Of a stretch of 64,000 bases of DNA, positions 42,179-54,229 are shown in pieces. The position numbers were made by a program, and so were the translations under genes. The notes under the pieces were generated by a model. That model worked only from the letters and a program-made list of their open reading frames with translations. It searched no databases and was not told the origin of the DNA. The stretch is from Nemertoderma westbladi (taxonomy: Eukaryota; Xenacoelomorpha; Nemertodermatida; Nemertodermatidae), in contig JAUCBJ010001318.1 of the NCBI GenBank assembly GCA_032718475.1, positions 56,904 through 120,903 of the forward strand. Direction: 5' to 3'. The first letter of the stretch is position 1. Every line of letters starts with the position of its first letter.

Positions 42179-43842
42179 ATCTGCTATATGAGTTTATCAA
42201 TATTATAATGAGTTTATATTTAGGCTAGCGGGCGTCGCTGCCTACCCCTCTCTGCCCCCGGACAGTGCAAGATCCTCAGCGCCGATGTACCGTCGTCGCT
42301 GTGTTTTCGCCAACGTCGTAGCTACACAACGACAACGATAACCGGCACAAGTCACTCCACTGTCCGTCCCAAAGGCTTAGATTTACTTCAGGTTCTTGCT
42401 GCAGAGTTAGGGTTACTTTCCCAATTGCGACTCGCTACTGTAAACACACCTTAGTAGTAACATTCACCTATAAACGCACAAATTCCACACAACTGTCACA
42501 AATTATACACATTCGGGCCATTTGTCCGTTAGTCAAGTGCCTTGCAGAATGTCACGTTATTATTATGTATCCTTGGATACTAGCAGTGTGCTATGTGTTC
42601 CCTATGCTATTCAATGGGGCAAGCTTTCTATTGTTCTTTTTGCTCACTTCTAATTCCAGCGTGGTTGTTGCTATGGTGACATTATGGAAAGCTAGCGGTA
42701 GAATTAGAGTAATTCTCATGCATACAGATCTGGGATGCTATTTAATAGTAATTCTTTAATTGTCAATATCCCCTTTATACATGATTTTATAAATTTTATC
42801 GGCTATTGACTATATATTGGAGATTCTTGCGCACTAATACACTTAATAGGGTGAATCTCCGCTCCCATGATCTATTAATTAATGGAATTTTGGGAATGTT
42901 ATAAATTGTATAAAAATGACAATTTATCAAATTCATTAAAACATGAATTTAAATTTATTCCCGTAAATTTTATTATTTAATATTAAATAGACACAATTTT
43001 ATTCCAGAACATGTCTGGGGACTAGGATCCTTGATTCTAGGAAATTGGTCTTTTTAAGAATATCGGTAAGTGCTACGATATCTTAATAGACTAGAATTTT
43101 AAAGGACCTAAAATTTGACAGATTTTGTAAATATTAATAATTAATATTTAGGATGGGCACCAGTTTATTCCAGAACTTGTCTGGGGACGTTAACCACTGA
43201 TTCTAGAATTCGTCTTTCAAGTATATCGGTGGGTGCCGCGATATCTTAATCGACTAGAATTGCAGATGGTCAAAGGGTTTAACAGATTTATTTGCGTTAT
43301 ACGCTACTGTTAAAGGGACATCACGCTACTATATGTATTATTTAATATACGGTATGAGAGCAATATCGCACGAAGCAATGTCAGTGAGAAGAGGCAAGTC
43401 GTTTCCAAGGTCTACCCAGAGCTTGGTTTAGACGAGACATGAGGATCTGAATAATGCATTCCTAATACTCTACTTTACCAATAATACTTGAATATAGTAG
43501 GAGCTTTATTGTACTTTAATAAGTACGGAGATTTCATTTTACTGTAGTTACGTATTTGTAATGTAATACGGACAGTAAGGAAAGAGAAAAATAATTATTT
43601 CTCGCCGTCGCTGTAAATATATAATATATAAGTAACTAAGTAATAAACACTAATACATATTGCACTAATCTACTAAATAATCGCTAAAATAACATTCTAC
43701 TAAATAAAATTAAAGAAAACGATTATAATAAAATTACATAATAATACATACATAAATATAAAATAATAAGAATATAAAATAATATAGTCACACACCCACT
43801 CCAGACGTTGTTAAGTTGGGGAGTCCCTAGATGTTTGTTGGA
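42179..43842. other. Spacer between pol and the third gene, with a 100-bp duplication
   Basis: No gene. Two copies of a segment of about 100 bp lie at 42,997-43,100 and 43,163-43,261, both with tttattccagaac, tgtctgggga, ttgattctag / ctgattctag, tatcggt and gatatcttaat.gactagaat. The part at 43,560-43,790 is a plain A/T stretch. The part near 42,230-42,400 is GC-richer. It may hold the promoter, splice acceptor or RNA element that lets the third gene be expressed. Confidence 0.6.
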
Positions 43843-46800
43843 TTAGGGAGGTGGTCGTGGGAAGAGTATCTTGCCTTCCATAGTTTCCGGAGAGTTCTCT
43901 GTCTCTTTCCAGGATAAACGACCAACTGGGCGATTGATCTGCTGTGTCTCGAAGACAATTCCCGGTTTCTTGAAGTTACGTCGCATGACGACGAGTTCTA
44001 CCGATCACACCAAACCATCATCCGAGATGTGAGTCTCGATGATACGACCTGTCTGCCACCGCTTACGGGGAAGATCTGAATCCACAATAAGGACCATGTC
44101 TCCAGCGCTGACGTTTTCTTGCTGCGCAAACCACTTAGTTCGAAGTTGTAGCGTGGGCAGATAATGTTTTTCGAAATGGTCAGCGAAACGATGGGATAAT
44201 AACTGCATAAGTTGCCAAGTTTGCCGGCAGTATTCGTCTCCGTCTGTAATTTCCGATCGTGGGAGCATGGCTACAGGTTTCTTCAGTAGGAAGTGCGCGG
44301 ATGTTAGCGCTTCCAGGGAATCGGGACTCGAGGAGACTGGCATAAGCGGTCTCTCGTTGAGATAGGCGGCGATTTCCTCCATTAATGTCCGCAAAAGTTC
44401 GTCGGTGAGATACGCGCGGCAGGGCACTATAAAGTGAAATGCGGTCTTCACGCTCCTGATTAATCTCTCCCAACTTCCTCCCCACCAAGGGGCGTCGGCG
44501 GCGTTGAAAGTCCAGCTAGACGCTGTTACCCTTAGCTGATCGTCCACCTGTCTTTGGTTCCAATCTTTAACGTAAGCTTTGATTTCATTGTTGGCACCAA
44601 TGAAGTTCGTTCCCTTATCAGATCTCATCGTGTTACTAGTTCCAAAGCGAGCGATCTGTCGTCGTAAGCTCAATAGGAAGCTGTTGATAGATAAATCGTT
44701 CACCATATCGAGATGGATAGCTCTACAAGTCATACAAACAAAGATGACACACCATCTCTTGACTATAGTCCTAGCACGATATACTTCAATAGGGCCAAAT
44801 AAATCTACACCGGTATTAGTAAAGGGTGGTTCATAGAAGCTTACTCGTTCCCTAGGTAATTCTGCCTCTCGCTGTGTTAAAGGCCTACTGAATGCTTTCC
44901 TACAGGGTATGCAGTTCCTAAGAACTTGGTTCAGAGCTCTACGGGGTTTATAAAAGTAATAGCGAGTTCGGATTTCGCTAAGAACTCGTTCTCTACCAGC
45001 ATGATAAAGTTTGCTGTGAACATCTACAATCATCTTGATTTGTATTTCAAGATTTCTAATGAGTATGGGAAACTTGGTGTCAAAGGATAATGGAGCATTA
45101 GTTAATCTTCCTCCAACACGTATCAACCCATCTATCATTGTGCTAGAGAAACGATCCCTTAAGCGCATCTGTGGATTTCTCAACAACAGGAAATACTTAT
45201 CGGAATCCTCATAGCATTGCAGGAGTCTCAGCATCTGCTTGTTGGTTTCTTCATGCTCCTGATAACTGATCTTCTCCTTCAGAAACCTGTCGGATATCTT
45301 ATATTTGGGAAGATCATTAACAACATGGACCTGCACAGATGTCAGTGGAGCGGTATCACTAGTGGTCTTCGCCCTGGAGTAGTGATGATGAAAACATCGT
45401 TTTAAATATGTAACGGCCTTACAGAGCCGATTCCAGGAACTGTAGTGATATATCGCTCTCTGCAGGAGAGGTGAGAGTCCTTGCGAGACGTCTGGTATTC
45501 CAGATTTCCAATCCTTCTCTCTGATTTCTACAACCGATTTATTGGTGGCTGAGGGTTTCGGATCCAAAGCGTCGTCTCCGGAAGTGTATAATACAGACAG
45601 ATCTACTACGGGTTTAAATAACTTCGATTTACTCGCCTGAGTTTTAGGTTTGACTTTCTCCGCTCCCTTGGCCTGTCTAATTTCTGCCGTAGTAAGATGA
45701 GGAGGCCATTCATCCTCTTCTTTGCTTAGGAAGTCGGGTCCACCTAACCAGTCTGGAGTATCTATCAGTTCTTGTGGAGTTGTTCCCCTGGAGGCGATGT
45801 CTGCTGGATTAATCGTTCCGGGGCAATGTCTCCATTGATCCATCTGCGTGCGACTAAGTATAATGGCTACTCTGTTGGTAACGAAGACGCTGAACTGACA
45901 GACTTCATTGGTTATATACTCTAACACGAGTAAAGCATCGGTCCAATAGACAGTTTTCTCCAGTGGATAGTCGATCTGTTCTGTTACATTCCGGCCGATG
46001 GCTGTAGCGTATAGAGCCGCTTTTAACTCCGCTCGAGCAACTTTCAACTTGTTGTTTATCAATGCCTTAGAGGTAACCAAGGCGACTTTGATTCCATCCG
46101 GAGTTTCCACTCTTAGGTAGGCTACTATACCTATTCCCATATCGCTGGCGTCTCCAAACACATGGAGTTGATAGGAATACGTAGGGAGAACATGACCAAA
46201 ATATGAACGGGAAATTATAAAGTTCTCGATGGCTGGTAGAGAATCTTCCCATTTCATCCACTTCTTTAATAATTCTCCCTTAAGTGGATCGTCCCATGAG
46301 TGGTTTTCAAGCCACATTTGTTGTACTAAACTCCGAGCAATCAATATAACCGGGCTAATAAATCCCAATGGATCGAAATAAGTGCTCAGGATACTTAAAC
46401 AAATCCGTTTAGTCCGAACTGGATTATCTCGATGTTTTAGCTGGAAAAACAGGATATCTCTCTCTGTCTCCCATTTCAAACCAAGTGTCTTGGTTTCTGG
46501 AAGATCATCTTTGATTAGGTCTAGGTCTTTCGCTCCTCGATCTTCTACCAGGATCGATTCCAGAAACTCACGGGAGTTGCTGGTGAATTTAGTTAATCGA
46601 AATCCACCTCTTTTTAAGCACTCTACCGTTCCTTTGGCGACATCAATGGCTTCCTCCACAGATGGAAGGGACTTTAGATTGTCGTCCATGTATATATCTC
46701 GTTTGATGTTGTCGATCACCTCTTTTGAGAAGGCGTCCCGGTTGTCATCAGCAGTGGTGCGCACCACTGAGCAGGCGTTTGAAGGGCTTGAGATGATCCC

Positions 46801-49800
46801 AAAAGCCTGGATGGTCATCCAATACTCCACCGGTTTCTGGTTGAGGTCTCCTTCAGGCCACCACAGAAATCGTAGGCTGTCTCGATCCCTATCCAGTGCC
46901 TTGACTTGTAAGAACATGCCTTCTATATCGGAGGCGAAAGCAATTGAATATTGTCGTAATCTTCAGAGTATTCCCAACAAGGACTGAAGCAAGTTGGGTC
47001 CTGGTAACAACTCGGAATTAAGGGATTGGCCCATGTAGAGGGCGGAGCCGTCGAATACTACTCGTACCTCATGAGGTTTACCGGGTTTGGGAACGTAATG
47101 ATGTGTCAAATAGTACATTCTTTCAGTTAGGGGTGTTCCTTCCGGTACTCGCTCCGCATATCCCTTATTAATGAATTTCTTCAACTGAGTCTGATACATT
47201 TCTTTAGCTGAAGCATTTGCCATAAGGCGTCGATGTAGTTGAGCAATTCTTTTCTCTGCCAAAGGTCTGTTGTTAATGAACTTTGGTTCTCGCTTTCGGA
47301 AAGGAAGACCGATCTCATATCTACCTTGATCTTTAAGAAAACGTGTAGTTGTCTCCTGGATCTGCTTGGCTCTTTCTTCTTCTACCAATAGGGCCTTATC
47401 GTAGGAATTGGGCTCCACAGCCTCTTGAGTAAAGAATCGTACGGCGTGTTCATCTCGAGTTTTCGCGTTATATCTCTCGATTACGTCATTCAGCTCGTCG
47501 TTATAGTTGACCTGTCCTGATGGACGAATGACTTGACATAGGTTCACTTGGTTTTGCCAAGTCTCGTTTTCCGTAAGGATATCGATTGTATTCTCTTCGT
47601 CGAAGAGCTGATGGATATCGTCATTATCTGAGCAGTATGGTGTTCCCTCAGTTGGGTCGTCAACTTCACTGCTCTCCACTTCCCATTCACTTAATTGATA
47701 TACCCGTTCTTGTGGTAATCTTTCCATTAGAGTTCTACGTGAAGGGCCAGTAAAGTACCAACCTACTCTAGTTCTTCCCGCATAGACTTGCAATGGTTGC
47801 GGTTGAGCAGGCCGTTTCGCTAATGTCTCAAGCACTTCATGCGCATTTTGGCCGATGAGTATTTGCACTCCAGGGTAATCTGTGTTGAATCTAGGTATAT
47901 TAAGCTGCTGGGTGGAATCGTCCTCATCCCAGTTATAAGGTTCTACTTGGCTGGTAGCGAAGTTCTTTATCGCCACCATTTTTACTGACCTTATACTATG
48001 TTCTCCTAGTTCGTCCTGGGGGGTGGACAACGCACCTACATAATAATCAGCTATTACTGTAGATTTCCAAACCTGCATAATTCCTGACATGTTTAACTTA
48101 GTTCGGAACTTGGGTTGTCCAGCAAAGATGTCTTCGGCTAGTTCTTTGTCGATGAATGTTCCTGTGCTACTGGAGTCAAGGAGGGCGTTCACTATATAAC
48201 TCCTTTTAGGTCCCGGGACTCTTAACTGCACTACTGGAAATTCTCGGATTCCTACATTGGAAGTTGGTGCTTTCCAAGATGGTTGTCGGTCAGAAGTAGT
48301 TAGGGGGAGCTCGCTGTCTGTGTCTTTTTCATACGTAAGTGCTCGATACACTGCAGTATTTATCAGGTAACAGGATTCGTTTTCATCGGAGAATTCGTCC
48401 GTATAGAATCCTTCCATCTCAGAACCTTGGTCAGTGTCGTTCACGTCACTGAATTGGACATGCAGTTCGGAATCACTTACCTGACTCGGGCTGTTTCGTT
48501 CGAATTCAGTGTGCAACAAGATATGATGTTTTGCGCCACACTTCGCACACGTTGCGTCGGAGTAACAGGTTCGCCTTTGGTGTCCTTGTCTGAGGCAATT
48601 ATAACACAACCGCTTATCCCACATGACTTCCCGTCTATCCTTTAATGATTTCTTTAGGAATTCATCACACACATTCAAACGGTGGGTCCCGTCACATAGC
48701 GCACATTTCGGTTTGATATTACTTATCTTATTTTGAGTAATGTTGTGCACACTCATTCTTTCTTCGGGCTTTCTTACCTGAATTCTCTTAGGAGACGTAG
48801 GAGGAGTTTTTCTTACCTGTTCTCTCCTGTCATTGGTTCGAGACTTGAATTTACTTACGTCTTTAGGCGTTTTATTGACATAATAAGATCTTTCAGTGTC
48901 TTTCCCGCTGTCTTCTTCTTGAGAAGCCTGGCTTTCGCCGTCGTCGGTATAACACACTGGTGTTACTTTTCTCCTAGAAACTGGTTTCTCACTTACCTTG
49001 TTTTCCGGTGTCTTCTCTCTGGACTGCTTTAGGAGCTGTAATTTCACTTCTCCATCTAAGAATGACATGAGATCAGCCATGGTAGGGTCTCGTCGTTGTT
49101 GTTCCATCATATATAACACTTTCTTATCCCGGCATGTACCTACTCCACGCTTAGGTAAAGTAGAGGCCACGGCTCCAATAACCATAGAACTCTGATATTC
49201 ATGAGACTTACCTAGCCAATCTAATTGTCTACAGATCTCCTGAATCTCATCGGAAAACTCGATAATCCCGCTGCTAATGAACTTTCGGGGCACTACCAAT
49301 TTTGCATACAAATACCTAGCTATGTTATTCCTATTACCATACCTGATGTTTAGTGTATCCCAAACTTGTCTTAATCCATCTGGATGTCCAATAAACTTTA
49401 ACGCCATTAACTTGGGAGATCCTTCCAAGCACTCGATGAGGAATCTCAGTTTCTCTCCGTTAGATAGCACAGAGTTCTGTATGTTATCTTTGTAATATTC
49501 ATTAAAAGGTAACCATTTCATCTCATCTCCATTGAACTTGACGATCTCTCCCACCTTTACCGCTTGACGAGCTTCGGTTCTAGCCATTTGACGCGTAAAA
49601 CTTTCTTGGGCCATCATGTTATTTAATATCGAGTTATCGGTATATAAATTTCTCGGATTATTATCAAGTCTATATGGAATATCATTGTCAACAGGTTTAT
49701 AATTACCCTTAATAGGGTTTACTATAGGAGTTTCCACTTCACTAGCAGTATAGATGCGTGTAGGCTCTACACCTTGTGCATGAGATACTTCAGACCTAAC

Positions 49801-49971
49801 AGGTTGACACATTGTTACCGGGGGTGGTGGTATACCTCTTTGGGTATTTACTAATTTATCGCGTTCTAACGCGATACTTTGCTGCACTTCATGCAACTCT
49901 AACCTACTTTCCCTTACTGTGCCTTTGAATTGCTGAACAGTCTCCTGCATCTGCCCGAGCAGGAGATCCAT
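43843..49971 (-). pseudogene. pol: Bel-Pao A gag end, protease, RT, RNase H and integrase
   Basis: One frame from the gag coiled coil to TAA at 43,843, broken by TGA at 46,963-46,965 and TGA at 44,005-44,007. Order: coiled coil (MQETVQQF...), DUF1759-like gag segment (VKFNGDEMKWLPFNEYYKDN), zinc knuckles CYNCLRQGHQRRTC and CAKCGAKHH, aspartic protease LLDSSSTGTF, RT start (YVPKPGKPHEVRVVFDGSA), then after the first TGA RT catalytic IYMDDNLKS, RNase H VFGDASDMGIGIVAYL with VARAELKAAL, integrase zinc site (LYHAGRERV ... CIPC), and core NTGVDLFGPI, MRSDKGTNFIG, GGSWERLIRSVK. The last 53 codons follow the second TGA. The protease has DSS where element B has DSG. Copies the element; now probably dead. 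Confidence 0.92.
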
Positions 49972-51875
49972 CCCCCGTCGTCTCTCGTTGTAGCGGGTGG
50001 ACGAGGGACAACAGGCGACAAATCATTAATATTTCGCTCGGAGTCCAGGACATGAACATTTTCAGGGATGGTTCTGTGGGGCACAGGTAGCTTAGTGCTG
50101 TGCAGAGGGAATTTAGAGGTAAGTTCTGGGAGTACAGGTGTCTCTATCACCAAAGGGGTGGCGTCGAGAACAGGCCTAATTATTTCAGGTTCATCTACTA
50201 TAGTAGGGAGTCTTTCTATTTTAATTGTTTGGTCTGTGGGTTCTGTACTACCTAAGTCTGGGTTAGTTAGTTGCTTTCTAACAGCTGGGGGCAAATCAGG
50301 CAATTTCTGACGGTGGGACATTCTTCTACGCCTACTTAGACGAGATCTATTTCCTCCGCCTTCAAGATATGTGGTATCGCCTTCATCAGATGATGTAAAT
50401 CCCTGTCGTTTGGGAGTAGATCGACTCATCATCTGCATTTGACTAGCTGTTAACTGTTTATTGAAGTTGTCCTGCCTCTCTTGAAGATTTTCCAACTCTA
50501 ATTGGGTTGTCTCTTCAGATGCCCTCCGTTCTGCTTCTGCCACTGCCACTTTTCTTTCTGCTTCTGCCGATGCTATTGCCGCCTTTCTTTCCACTTCGGC
50601 CGCTTTTCTTTCCGCTTCTGCCGCTGCCATTGCCGCTTTCTTTTCCACTTCTGCTGGCTTTCTTTCCGCTTCTGCTTCTGCCGCTGCCGCTGCTGCTGTC
50701 TTTCTGTCTTCTATACGTTTTTTCCTTACTTGTTCCTCTTGAACCTTAGTGATGCGGATGCTTTCATCGAATTTAGCTTGGTTCGCAGCTAACATATCCG
50801 CATCGATTGCGTCCAACACAAGCTTGGCTCCTTCACTATTAGGGCTAAGTCCATCCAGCCGTCTCCTCAACTCTTCGTCCCCTACAAATCGTTGATAGTC
50901 TGACAGATAGATGTCAATAGCATCCCTCTTATGCGGTTTCTCTGCTGTCGCTTCGCTTTCCACTTGGGAAAAGGTAGCGTCTGTTGATTCTCCATGGGTT
51001 GAGCGCTCATCCAACTGAGATTTCCACGGGGCAGTTCTTTGAACTTGGAGACTCACCCGCTGAAACCAAGTCTTTACGGCAACTTGCAACGACGTGTCTT
51101 GTCTTCTTTTCGAAGCCTCCTCAAAGGCAGATAAGATTAGTCTGATTCTTAGAATTCTTTCTCTAACTTGATAAAGCAGCTCTCCCTGCTCTTGAGGTCC
51201 TTGTGGTTGTCGAAACAATTGTTCCTCTAATCGCTCCATAGAGCTGAAGAATCCCTGTACGTATCCGGCTGCTGACCTCTTCCATACAGCTGGATCGCTG
51301 GTTTCTTTTGTCACTCCCATCCTGTGTATGTCTTCCCAGGCAGCTTCCGATATGTCAAACGGGAGTCCCGGTCCGGGGAAGTTCCATTGCGACTCGACAA
51401 TAGACTTCAGTTCTTCCCTTGTATATCCCGCATAACTATCCTTGGTCGATCGCTTACTTCTCGCCCAATCAATCTGGTGTTCCTCCACCGCAATCAATAC
51501 CCTAGTGAGTATGGCTGCAGGAAGGATGAGAAGGGGATCCGAATAAACCGCATCTGCCATCTTAGCTCCGCGCTCGGGTGTCAGCTCTACGGTATCCGCA
51601 CTACTGGAGCTGTCGGGCCGCCGAGAAATAAGTTCTCGGCTCGAGTGTTGCTGCTGTTCCGCTGCTTCTTGGTCCCGCTTGACCTGAGCTCGAGTGCCTA
51701 TGATAGACCTACGGTGTTGGACTAGCCTAGGGTCTGATACTACTACTGGAGGGATGATCTTTCTTACAGTAGGAGGTGAGTTGAACTTCGGTCTCACACG
51801 TTCCACACTCCTGTCTGGGTCACAGATGGTTGTATCTAGGAGACTGTCTGACAGGTTTTGCTTTGTGTCAGACAT
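49914..51875 (-). CDS. gag: Bel-Pao A gag-like protein, N-terminal part
   Basis: 653 codons from MSDTKQNLSDSLLDTTICDP. A Ser/Thr-rich start, a globular region (RVLIAVEEHQIDWARSKRST ... WKRSAAGYVQGFFSSMERLE), a short acidic link, DIYLSDYQRFVGDEELRRRL, and a long Ala/Glu/Lys coiled coil (EAERKAAEVERKAAIASAEA). It ends RCRRLFSNSKAQ after a frame change. In element B the matching DNA stays in one frame into the next domain, and A lacks about 30 bp there (near 50,000), so gag and pol were probably one frame and A lost it by a small deletion. Likely forms the particle shell. Confidence 0.8.
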   Translation of the reverse strand: MSDTKQNLSDSLLDTTICDPDRSVERVRPKFNSPPTVRKIIPPVVVSDPRLVQHRRSIIGTRAQVKRDQEAAEQQQHSSRELISRRPDSSSSADTVELTPERGAKMADAVYSDPLLILPAAILTRVLIAVEEHQIDWARSKRSTKDSYAGYTREELKSIVESQWNFPGPGLPFDISEAAWEDIHRMGVTKETSDPAVWKRSAAGYVQGFFSSMERLEEQLFRQPQGPQEQGELLYQVRERILRIRLILSAFEEASKRRQDTSLQVAVKTWFQRVSLQVQRTAPWKSQLDERSTHGESTDATFSQVESEATAEKPHKRDAIDIYLSDYQRFVGDEELRRRLDGLSPNSEGAKLVLDAIDADMLAANQAKFDESIRITKVQEEQVRKKRIEDRKTAAAAAAEAEAERKPAEVEKKAAMAAAEAERKAAEVERKAAIASAEAERKVAVAEAERRASEETTQLELENLQERQDNFNKQLTASQMQMMSRSTPKRQGFTSSDEGDTTYLEGGGNRSRLSRRRRMSHRQKLPDLPPAVRKQLTNPDLGSTEPTDQTIKIERLPTIVDEPEIIRPVLDATPLVIETPVLPELTSKFPLHSTKLPVPHRTIPENVHVLDSERNINDLSPVVPRPPATTRDDGGWISCSGRCRRLFSNSKAQ

Positions 51876-54229
51876 GTTTGTTTGTACAGTTGAATGCCTA
51901 CTGCTATATTACAGCTTAAGTAAGTCTAGTAATTCAGTATCACCGTTAGCCTAGTAATTAATTACCGATATCGTTACTCTATGTAACGTGATATATATAC
52001 AATATATTAGAATACCGGTATACAATTATAGTATGTATATAAGTATTATTACAGAATAGGTTTGTCACAGAATACCGGTATATAATTTCAGCACAAATAT
52101 ATAGAAATATATGATAGGCCTATCGTGAATACCGGTATATGACTTACACTTATAGTATATAAGTATAATTATAGACTAGAATTAATTACAGAATACCGGT
52201 ATATAATTTCAGCACAAATATATAGAAATATATAATAGGCCTATCGCAAATACCGGTATATGACTTACACTTATAGTATATATAAGTATAATTATAGACT
52301 AGAATTAATTACAGAATACCGGTATATAATGTCAGCACAAATATATAGAAATATATAATATAATAAGCCTATTGTAAATACCGGTATATCAATTATTTTA
52401 GAATAATTGAATTTCTGAATTTTTAGGGGTTACTTGGTTACTTTACTTTACTTGATTACCGTTATTTAAGCAGTAGTCCAACTGATATTAAGACCTAATT
52501 GATGTATGACAGGCCTATTATTTTAAAAATCGGTTTGAGTTGATTTATAATATTTGTGTACCCGTTTAATGGGTTTTGTCAATATTTGAAATAAATGTTA
52601 TTATTTCTGGGAAGGAGTCACTGCACAGAAGCTGTATGCTCTCAGTGAAGTGCTACTTGTTGGACACTAAAACAAATAATTCTAATTTACCTAAGTTACT
52701 TAATACTACAAATTACGTACAATACGGGGTTAGATTACAATCTCTAAATAAACACAAAAATTACACGTACGAATTTTTAGGGTAATTTTACAAGAAGTCT
52801 ACAAACCAGCCTAACAAAGGGTTAGAATATCTGGTTATTGCAACGGACAGGGTACTACAGTATTTGAAAATAACAAAGCAGTAGTAAATATACTGTGTTG
52901 TCCAGATAGGAAAAATACCACCGTCTGACGACTTATAGCCGTATCGCTATAAGTACTACGTTATGTATCACGGAGTGTTCCTACCTAGAAGTTAATTACC
53001 GCGGTCTACCAGAACCAACGTGCCTATTAACCACTTTACAACACAAATATACTGCCTACACACTAATTACCTTCGGAAAGTATTGTACACTAAACCCTAA
53101 ATTAGGTACAAGTACTTATACAACAAATAACTAGCAGTTAGAAATACTTGTACAGCTAAAAGAACCACGGCATCTGCTGGAGTGACCGGGGCACAAAATC
53201 ACCAGTCTTTACCTACGCCAAGCAGCCCTGATGTAGTACCGGGGTTAATTTAACTATAACGGTATATATAACAAGCACAATTACTGTAGGAATAAACTTG
53301 GGGATATGAATGTTGCGAATAATCGCATAAACTCTGAATAATAAATATTACGCTGCGCGTACAGACTACTCAAACAAAATGCAGACCAAATGCTGACAGA
53401 CTACTATCAAGCCTAAACAAACTACGGTATATGCAGACTCCGAAATGGTTAGTTAGTATGCGTTCTAACCGAGTAGTACGACTTATTCTTTCAGGGGGAT
53501 TGACCTCACAACACTGGAAGCCCCTACGTTCCTAACTAGTACTTTATCGGACATACACTCTACACACACCGCAATCTCTTCAGACCTAACAACAGCAAGG
53601 CAACAATCCAGCCTACAGATTATCTAAATAAGAAATATTACGCTACCCGAACAGACTACACATACAAAATACAGACCAAACGCTGGCAGACTACTATCAA
53701 GCCTAATCAAACTACAGTATATGCAGACTCCGAAATGGTTAGTTAGTATGCGTTCTAACCGAGTAGTACGACTTATTCTTTCGAGGGGATTTACCTCACA
53801 GCACTGGAAGCCCCTACGTTCCTAACTAGTACTTTTTCGGACATACGCTCTACACACACTACAATCTCCTCAGACTTAACAACAGTCAGACAACAGTCCA
53901 GCCTACAAATTATCTGTATAATCTGGGCAGGCTTACACGTCTTCTGCTCAATATTAACCTACAAGTAAATAAAACTGACAGAAATAAGTAAGCTCCAAAA
54001 GAAACAAGGGGTGTACAGTCCCTAATCTCTTAAACAGCCTACCGGTATACAATATCACAATCGAAATAATACTAGTACCTGTACTGCAGTAAGTACCGGT
54101 TCGGGTGGTTAGGTAGTTAGGCCTACTAGTTACCAGTCGACCGGTACTTTTGCCCTTTTATTGCCTACGTGCAATAAAGAAACGTATATCTGTTATTGTT
54201 CGCGCTTTCAGACCTTTAGCAGTTTAACC
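51876..54229 (-). other. Long leader of Bel-Pao A
   Basis: 2.35 kb between gag and the 5' LTR, without a gene. At 52,010-52,390 the palindrome ATACCGGTAT occurs seven times at a spacing of about 58-65 bp, with blocks agcacaaatatatagaaata and cttacacttatagtatat alternating. At 53,339-53,922 two tandem copies of a 292-bp unit share tgcagactccgaaatggtta and aagcccctacgttcctaact. The matching leader in element B (56,894-59,195) has the same features inverted in the window. It probably carries promoter, packaging or RNA structure signals. Confidence 0.7.

Noticed and set aside
46382-46987. 201-codon plus-strand frame
   Set aside because: Antisense to the reverse transcriptase region; no motif of its own.
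50502-50792. Cys/Phe-rich and Leu/Pro-rich plus-strand frames
   Set aside because: Antisense of the Ala/Glu coiled-coil repeats of gag; the same artefact occurs at 59,856-60,167 in element B.
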